Of a DNA stretch of 64,000 bases, positions 58,878 through 64,000 are shown piece by piece (the stretch's first letter is position 1; each line of letters opens with the position of its first letter). The position numbers were made by a program, and so were the translations under genes. Source of the stretch: Atrina japonica (Eukaryota; Mollusca; Bivalvia; Pterioida; Pinnidae); contig BROG01000475.1 of the NCBI GenBank assembly GCA_030159075.1, positions 415,001-479,000 of the forward strand, given 5' to 3'. The notes beneath the pieces are model-generated. The model did no database searches and had not been told where the DNA came from. It saw only the letters and a list, made by a program, of their open reading frames with translations.

Positions 58878-59126
58878 TCACTTCTCGATAGAGAGGTTGT
58901 ATACCTGCATAACTATCCCGATTAGAGGGATCATAATAGATGGATGCTGATTTGGCATTTTGCAAATAATTTGAGTTTTGATCCATTCTGGAAGACGAGA
59001 ACTCTTTTTGGATTTTTTAATGGTAGACCAGGCCGTAAGAGTCAATCTTTGCCAATCCTTAACAATATTCTGACTAAGGGGTGTCTTAACAGAATCTTTT
59101 ATGTCAGTAGAAGGAAGAGTAGACAT
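58878..59126 (-). pseudogene. Unassigned ORF inside the Polinton relic
   Basis: An 82-codon minus-strand frame sits between the integrase tail and the PY-like frame. I do not recognise it. It is basic, with a patch reading KKSKKSSRLPEWIK, and it may be a non-coding remnant. Confidence 0.35.
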
Positions 59127-59174
59127 AGCGTCATAGAACCCTGTGCCATCTTCATCATTCTCATCATCCAGATG

Positions 59175-59830
59175 TTATGGGGTACTCATAGCCTTTGGTT
59201 TTACCGTAGGTTGATTCATCACTTTGATATAATCAGTGTTACGTATCCAATCACGAGGGACATTCGATTCCACTAACCCTTTTACAAAAATATCAAGTCC
59301 CGGGGGCTGATACCCTTTTCTAGGTTGTGTTCGTAAGGCATCAGTTACGAGATCGACCATATTTGTCCCAAGTACAGTCTTCTCTTTGTATTGCAATTTT
59401 GGTCTTTTTCCCATGTTAGTATATCAGAATGTTTCTTGGGATGTTTAAATAACAAAGGGACTTTTGGTTTTAATGGAGCAGTGACACTGGATGTAATAGC
59501 TGTCATAAGATCTTGATCTTCAGGAGACATTTCAGTCTTAATATCATATTTGACCTCTTTTACTTTTTCTGTTTTCTGAGACCACGGTATCTGTTCTTCA
59601 GGATTACGAGCCTGTTGTAGATACGTAGGATATCGATGAAGTTCTTGACCATACTTGGCTACTTAAGCTTCATGAGGCAAATCATCTACAATCACATTTA
59701 ATTCATTACCTTAACGTACCGAAGATGTTACTTTCGGTGTATAAGGCAAAGGTTGCAAACTTCTTTCTCTCCATTGTTCGAGTTCCACCATGGTCCTCTC
59801 AGGAACTAAGGTCATTTTTCGTGTGGTCAT
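59175..59830 (-). pseudogene. Polinton PY-like structural-type protein, decayed
   Basis: From an ATG at 59830 the minus frame shows LVPERTMVELEQWRERSLQP, then after in-frame stops VAKYGQELHRYPTYLQQARN and MSPEDQDLMTAITSSV; a frameshift near 59400 leads to a further frame ending at 59175. A coiled N-terminus followed by a KxYGQxLxRY motif resembles a conserved Polinton-associated ORF of unclear role. The label is tentative; decay is certain. Confidence 0.55.
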
Positions 59831-59832
59831 GG

Positions 59833-60072
59833 TTATAGAATAGATTTTAAGATAGGAGAAGCTATGGTCCCTAGTAATGGCTCTAATAAGGGTAATATAG
59901 GTAAAACACCACCCTGCTGATTCGTTAGAATACGAAGTGGTTGAGGGATAGTCGATTGAGGATGAACTAGTTTTCTTAAGACCTGTTTCTTTGAACCAAA
60001 GTGATGTTTCTGACGTTTTGTTAGAGGTATCACTCCATTTAAGATGTTATACACTACTTCACAAATTTTCAT
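59833..60072 (-). pseudogene. Polinton PX-like small protein remnant
   Basis: This frame has ICEVVYNILNGVIPLTKRQK, then a basic stretch and NQQGGVLPILPLLEPLLGTI. A helix, LTxxQK and then a Gly-Gly hydrophobic C-terminus are the pattern of the adenovirus-pX-like small protein of Polintons and related virus-like elements. The frame is open here, but the sequence before it is broken by a stop, so the reading may be partial. Confidence 0.65.
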
Positions 60073-60264
60073 GATTGTGTCATCAGGGGCGTACCGTAAG
60101 ATTATCTTTTAAAACTTAATATAATACTGTTTTTGTCCTAAAACTTTAATCAAAGCGGCATAAGATTCAAGCTCATGCTTACTTTTTTTTGGTGTCGTGA
60201 TGTAACTACAACTAAGTATTATATAAGAATCACTCTGCACATGATCTGAGGTAGTTTTATAAAC

Positions 60265-60365
60265 CTATATCAACATAGGATGCTGAAGTCGTTTATGATC
60301 TTGAAGTTCTTTACTCGTATTAAAAAGAGCCTTACACCATGCACATTTGTAGCTACTCGTATAGT
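60265..60365 (-). pseudogene. C2H2 zinc-finger remnant in the Polinton relic
   Basis: A short minus frame gives YKCAWCKALFNTSKELQDHK then RLQH, with C-x2-C-x12-H-x4-H spacing. It has no start of its own and stops lie nearby. Confidence 0.6.
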
Positions 60366-60459
60366 ATAGGTTGTCCAAAGATAGATGTTGCCGTAGCAGA
60401 AGTTCCTGCTACAGGGCTGATGGTTGCCGGTGGAGAAGCCTGATTCCATGCGTCAGCTT

Positions 60460-60600
60460 CATGAATCTGTTTCAGATTCAGGTTTTACAATCAATGGCGG
60501 GTTCTTCTTCTTAGGGGTCTTCTTTTTCTTCTTAGGAGGAGGGGTGGGTTTTTTTTTCTTTTCAGGCACAGTGTTCTTGAGACGACCAGCCCACTATAAT
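60460..60600 (-). pseudogene. Lys/Pro-rich basic frame
   Basis: A minus frame reads NTVPEKKKKPTPPPKKKKKT and then an acidic end before TGA. It could be a nuclear-localisation or DNA-binding tail; low complexity prevents assignment. Confidence 0.4.
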
Positions 60601-60725
60601 GAGGGATCGAATGATTACCCCACCTTAGAACCCTGCCCCTCCCCGTTTTAAGATAGCAGTTTTCTTAGCTTCTTCATCAGCTTTTGGGTCAGCAATGATG
60701 TTTAAATGATCAGCTTTTATCTGTA

Positions 60726-60989
60726 TTAACATTGCTCTAGGTTTGTCAATGGAATAGTACCAGACAAAAGGTTTTTAGCCCCATACCAAACCATTTCAAT
60801 AAAGCGTCTCAACCTAATTCTAACAGTTCTTGACGTCTTACGGGATCTTTCTCCAACTGTAATTTTATTTAAGTGGTCACCTGGTGGCTTTAGGTATTTT
60901 TTTCTTGGGAGGGGGTGAATCCATTGATCATTCCATTCTATCAATTGTTTTACAAATTCAGTTTTCCCAGATTTGGTAGGTCCTGCCAT
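60726..60989 (-). pseudogene. Packaging-type ATPase start (Polinton), truncated
   Basis: The ORF begins MAGPTKSGKTEFVKQLIEW with a Walker A loop (GPTKSGKT) at residues 3-10, as in FtsK/HerA-type ATPases of Polintons. After about 32 residues the family pattern is lost and the frame ends at codon 88, far short of a complete ATPase, so this is a remnant. A TATATAAT lies 63-70 bp upstream. Confidence 0.65.
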
Positions 60990-61051
60990 GGTAAATTCAT
61001 GTTTTAATTGAATCGTATCGGGATACTAGTAATGAAACTGAATGATGCAGT

Positions 61052-61059
61052 ATTATATA
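61052..61059 (-). promoter_or_regulatory. TATA box of the minus-strand ATPase remnant
   Basis: TATATAAT on the minus strand lies 63-70 bp before the ATG at 60989, with CAGTTTCATT between as a possible initiator. Confidence 0.45.
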
Positions 61060-61211
61060 CATGGTAACTTTATGCATCGTAGTGTATGTATAAATCATCT
61101 AAGATAAATAATGAAAACGTTCCGAGTACCAGTAGTTGGCGTCATGAAACAACTCATACTCCGAATAGGTCTCTGGCGTCATACTTTGCATGCGCACGGG
61201 TTCATAGTCTC

Positions 61212-61219
61212 TATATAAA
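61212..61219 (+). promoter_or_regulatory. TATA box of the plus-strand 101-codon ORF
   Basis: TATATAAA stands in a less AT-rich stretch, about 130 bp before the ATG at 61352. Together with the minus-strand TATA it forms a divergent promoter pair. Confidence 0.5.
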
Positions 61220-61351
61220 CCAGACATTTCTATTACTCGGTATCACACGGGTAACAAACTCTATGGTAACTCAAGCGTGTGGCAAGGGCTTTGAGTAGTC
61301 ACGCCGCACGTTAAATCACCTCTACCGTATCGTACTCGGTATCAGTTCATC

Positions 61352-61657
61352 ATGGAAAGCTTTGAAGATATCCCTTCAGAAAGTGATTTCCGTAGAGGAA
61401 TCCATCGGTGTTCGACGCCGAAGAGAAAAGTGACAGTTGTGCGGGCTACATCACGTAGACCCACATTTACAAGCCATGCGCCAACATCACCACCTAGGCC
61501 TCCTCCGCCAAGAGCTGTACCATTGGTGCCCACGATGCCTGAGTTGCAGTATGCTATGGCTCAAGATTTGAGTCTGCGTGGGGCGGAAATCAGACGGTTG
61601 ATAGAGGAGAAAGAGATGGAAGTCAGTCGCTTGCGACGTTTGCTGGACGGACAATAG
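61352..61657 (+). CDS. Hypothetical 101-residue protein, Pro-rich with C-terminal helix
   Basis: The ORF is intact and of higher GC than its surroundings. Residues 1-22 are acidic/polar, 23-37 basic (STPKRKVTVVRATSRR), 38-60 very Pro-rich (SPPRPPPPRAVP), and 68-101 form a charged helix with heptad-like Leu (LSLRGAEIRRLIEEKEMEVS). I do not recognise the family. It is preceded by a TATA box and lies head-to-head with the ATPase remnant. A second frame (-1) stays open from 61543 to about 61797. A histone-like hairpin follows at 61876. It could be an element-encoded gene, a small host gene or chance. Confidence 0.5.
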   Translation: MESFEDIPSESDFRRGIHRCSTPKRKVTVVRATSRRPTFTSHAPTSPPRPPPPRAVPLVPTMPELQYAMAQDLSLRGAEIRRLIEEKEMEVSRLRRLLDGQ

Positions 61658-61873
61658 ACTTTCTCTTCACCGAGAATACAACGGCGAACTGTTTTGGTCA
61701 ATTAAACCCCAGTAAATACTGGAGACACTGGAGGGAGCCGCGCAGGAATGAGAATATTTTGAACGACAAAAGGCTGGGTTGGAGAGATGGTGTAGAGTCG
61801 CTGAGGCCCGTGCAGTGAAGAAGAAGACGGCTTCCTAACGGTGCCTGTAAGGTTTTTTAAAACCCACTAATCG

Positions 61874-61910
61874 ACGGCCCTTTTAAGGCCACCCATCTTA
61901 TTAGAAAAGA
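61874..61910 (+). terminator. Histone-like 3' hairpin
   Basis: ACGGCCCTTTTAAGGCCACC resembles the metazoan histone mRNA 3' hairpin (ACGGCYCTTTTVAGRGCCAC) with one base fewer and one mismatch in the stem. A purine-rich AGAAAAGAAA follows, where a histone downstream element would be expected. No histone ORF precedes it. Confidence 0.4.
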
Positions 61911-61919
61911 AACCTTAAC

Positions 61920-62515
61920 TGAAAGTATGCAGTTTTTTGCGTGTTATTTTGTGTCATACTGTAGTCTAAAATATGGTAGGCTAATTTTCTAGGTTAACAT
62001 TCACTAGTTCTTTTACTTGATCGATAAAAAGACTTTTATTAGATAGAAATCCAAACTGTTTTGCAAAGTCTAAATATAGTAACTTTAAACACTGGAGAAT
62101 CTGTTCGGTTACACCTCTGAGAGCAAATTTTGTATCCGAAGCTAACAGAGTCAACGTTGTTAGAAAAAATCCTCTTGGTGGGTGTTTGAATTTTTATTAT
62201 ATATAGAGAAGAACAAATATCTTAAACGATATCAAATATTACACATATCTTATCACTTTCTGATTTTTGTGAAAGTTAGAAAGGTGTACAACTTCATAAT
62301 CCACAAGTTTGTACTTTGTCACTTTGAGACTTCATAACTTAGAACGTTTGCACACTTTACAACATTGAAACTTAGAACATTACAAACTTCATCACTTTGA
62401 AAGTTAGACAGTTGCAAACTTTGAAACATGAGAACATTACAAACTTCACCACTTTTGAGAACGTTACAAACGTCATACTATTGACATGTCCTATGTATCT
62501 CTCTTGCCGTGAGAT
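61920..62515. other. No gene; short imperfect repeats
   Basis: The stretch 62300-62475 repeats variants of CACTTTGAAACTTAGAACAT and ACAAACTTCATCACTTTGA at 20-40 bp spacing. Nothing coding was recognised. Confidence 0.55.
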
Positions 62516-62639
62516 TTGTCAGTCTGTCTTTCCGTTAAAATGAAGTATCCCCATTAGATTGGATTCCCTGTCTTTCCACGATGATTCCATATCCAAGATA
62601 GCGATCCTTCCTGTAATTCCAGTTTCATTACTCACCCTT

Positions 62640-62850
62640 CCTTTTTTGGTACAATCTATAGAGTCTGTACAGGGTAATCTCCCTTTGTCCCAACCATACA
62701 ATCTATATAGTGTGATCTACTTTTGTTCTAACCATAGTCTACACAGAGTGATCTCCCCTTTGTTCCAACCATAGAGTCTATACACTGTGATCTCCCTTTG
62801 TACATACCCATACGCTGTACAGAGTCATCTCTCTTAGTACAATGATAACA
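62640..62850. repeat. About 38-bp tandem repeat, 5 diverged units
   Basis: Units follow the pattern GTCTATACACTGTGATCTCC then CTTTGTTCCAACCATA. Confidence 0.75.
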
Positions 62851-63014
62851 TATTCAAGCTTGACTCGCGGTTTTTACGAGCTCAGCCTATTGCTTCTCGA
62901 GCTTGCGCTCTTAAAACGGGATCGACATGCTTATTCTCAACGTATCCCGTCAGACCGCTCTGATCTAAAATAGAAGCAGGGAAACCCAGAATTGCTGCAG
63001 ATCCATTGATAACA

Positions 63015-63200
63015 CTTTAGACACCAAATCTGGAAAAACCAACTCCAGTTAGCATTACACCTCTCGTAAACTCTCATCTCGCGAACCTACTACTCATCTC
63101 TCTTCAAACCCAAAACTGGAAAAACACAAACTCAGTTCTAAAAATAGATTCACTCTCAACTCAAAACTGGAAAAACCAAATTTCCATTTTTAGTATCTGA
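63015..63200. repeat. Short imperfect tandem repeat
   Basis: Three copies around CAAATCTGGAAAAACCAACT, CAAAACTGGAAAAACACAAA and CAAAACTGGAAAAACCAAAT, spaced 50-90 bp. Confidence 0.6.
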
Positions 63201-63244
63201 CCTCTGGTGGACCCGACCTCTTGTAACGAAGGCTCTTATTGGCT

Positions 63245-63440
63245 CATTATCCAAGATAGCCGCCCACAACCTTCCGCTTCCGGCCATGGATACGCCCCCG
63301 AGCTCAACGACTGGCTCTTTCTTTCAGTCGTCATGGAATGACATCACTTCCGGATATGATGTCACAGGCGGCTCCGTAAACCGCATTTGAATATTCGCAA
63401 TCAGAAGCCAGGATTGTTATCGTCATCAACAGAGCCACTG
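63245..63440. promoter_or_regulatory. Promoter-like island with ETS, CRE/ATF and YY1-like motifs
   Basis: CCAAGATAGCCGCC (63251-63264) is one base from the YY1 promoter motif. CTTCCGCTTCCGG (63271-63283) gives ETS-type sites. TGACATCA (63339-63346), CTTCCGG (63347-63353) and TGATGTCA (63357-63364) make a nearly symmetric CRE-ETS-CRE block. The island is the richest in GC and CpG nearby. It could drive a gene beyond the right edge; no exon is visible. Confidence 0.45.
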
Positions 63441-64000
63441 ATGGCGTCAACTAGCGGCCAAAATTCAAATGCGTGCCAGGGAACTTACGTGTATAAATAC
63501 TGCGTTATAAGTTATTTTTTCTTATAGTAAGACGAATAATACGTTAAATTTGATTAAATATTTATTCCTTACAGTATTTGTAAGAGTGACAAAGTTCTTT
63601 ATAATTTTGACACGTAATCTATAACCAGCGGTCAATAAAAACATGACCCTGGGGGAATCATTGTTGTTAGAATCGTATTTTCCTTAAATACTCATTTTCA
63701 TTACAGTTGATGTTGCTCTCAATTTCCATTATATATGTACTTTATTTGCTCTGTCAATATAACACAATGCGATATTTATGGCAGTTATCTTTTCAAATAT
63801 ATAGGTATATGAACAGGAGATACCTCTTTGATTTAAGAAAAACTTCAACTCGGGAACTTTACATAATGTGTGTATCCTGAACTATATTACTTCTCATATA
63901 CCTATCAAGAAAGAACTGAAACGATGGATTATAGGACAAGATACAATTGAAAGGGTAAATTACAGGGCAGGTCACCGTTTCCAATGAAACCGGAAGTTGA

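Overview
The window is an animal nuclear genome: AT-rich, with intron-rich genes, dense microsatellites, tRNA-headed SINEs, degraded non-LTR and Penelope-type reverse transcriptases, small fold-back elements and a Maverick/Polinton relic. The repeat spectrum and the long repeat-filled introns suggest a lophotrochozoan, most likely a bivalve mollusc. That is an inference from repeat style; no species can be named.

Two real multi-exon genes can be reconstructed and they point away from each other. On the minus strand (3953 to 22520) 16 short exons with matching phases encode a vesicular amine/acetylcholine-type transporter (SLC18A family). It is complete from TM1 to the stop codon; only the extreme N-terminus is unplaced. 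On the plus strand (38765 to 53312) four phase-0 exons encode a complete 497-residue cytochrome P450 of the CYP26 (retinoic-acid hydroxylase) type. Nothing suggests a shared function; they are neighbours separated by about 16 kb of repeats.

Layout. 1-3.9 kb: repeat relics and the 3' flank of the transporter. 3.9-22.5 kb: transporter, with introns holding microsatellites, SINEs, retroelement tails and a striking 54-bp minisatellite made from the splice acceptor and start of its penultimate exon. 24-25.5 kb: longest copy of a Penelope-like reverse transcriptase (minus strand); its 3' tail recurs about ten times in the window. 25.5-30.5 kb: an inverted plus direct triplication, in which one copy carries a SINE with a 13-bp target duplication and its paralogue shows the empty site. 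30.7-37.3 kb: minisatellites and relics. 38-53.4 kb: CYP26-like gene, whose intron 1 carries an 80-bp minisatellite of about 26 copies and whose intron 2 carries a broken LINE with a nested MITE and SINEs. 54-58 kb: microsatellites, SINE relic, and a LINE fragment inserted in an older dispersed repeat. 58.4-61.0 kb: decayed Maverick/Polinton remnants (integrase tail, PY-like, PX-like, zinc finger, packaging-ATPase start). 61.0-61.9 kb: a divergent TATA pair, a 101-residue ORF and a histone-like 3' hairpin. 62-64 kb: short tandem repeats and a promoter-like island with ETS and CRE/ATF motifs.

Exon limits come from reading splice sites, codon phase and remembered family similarity. No alignment, expression data or database search was available.
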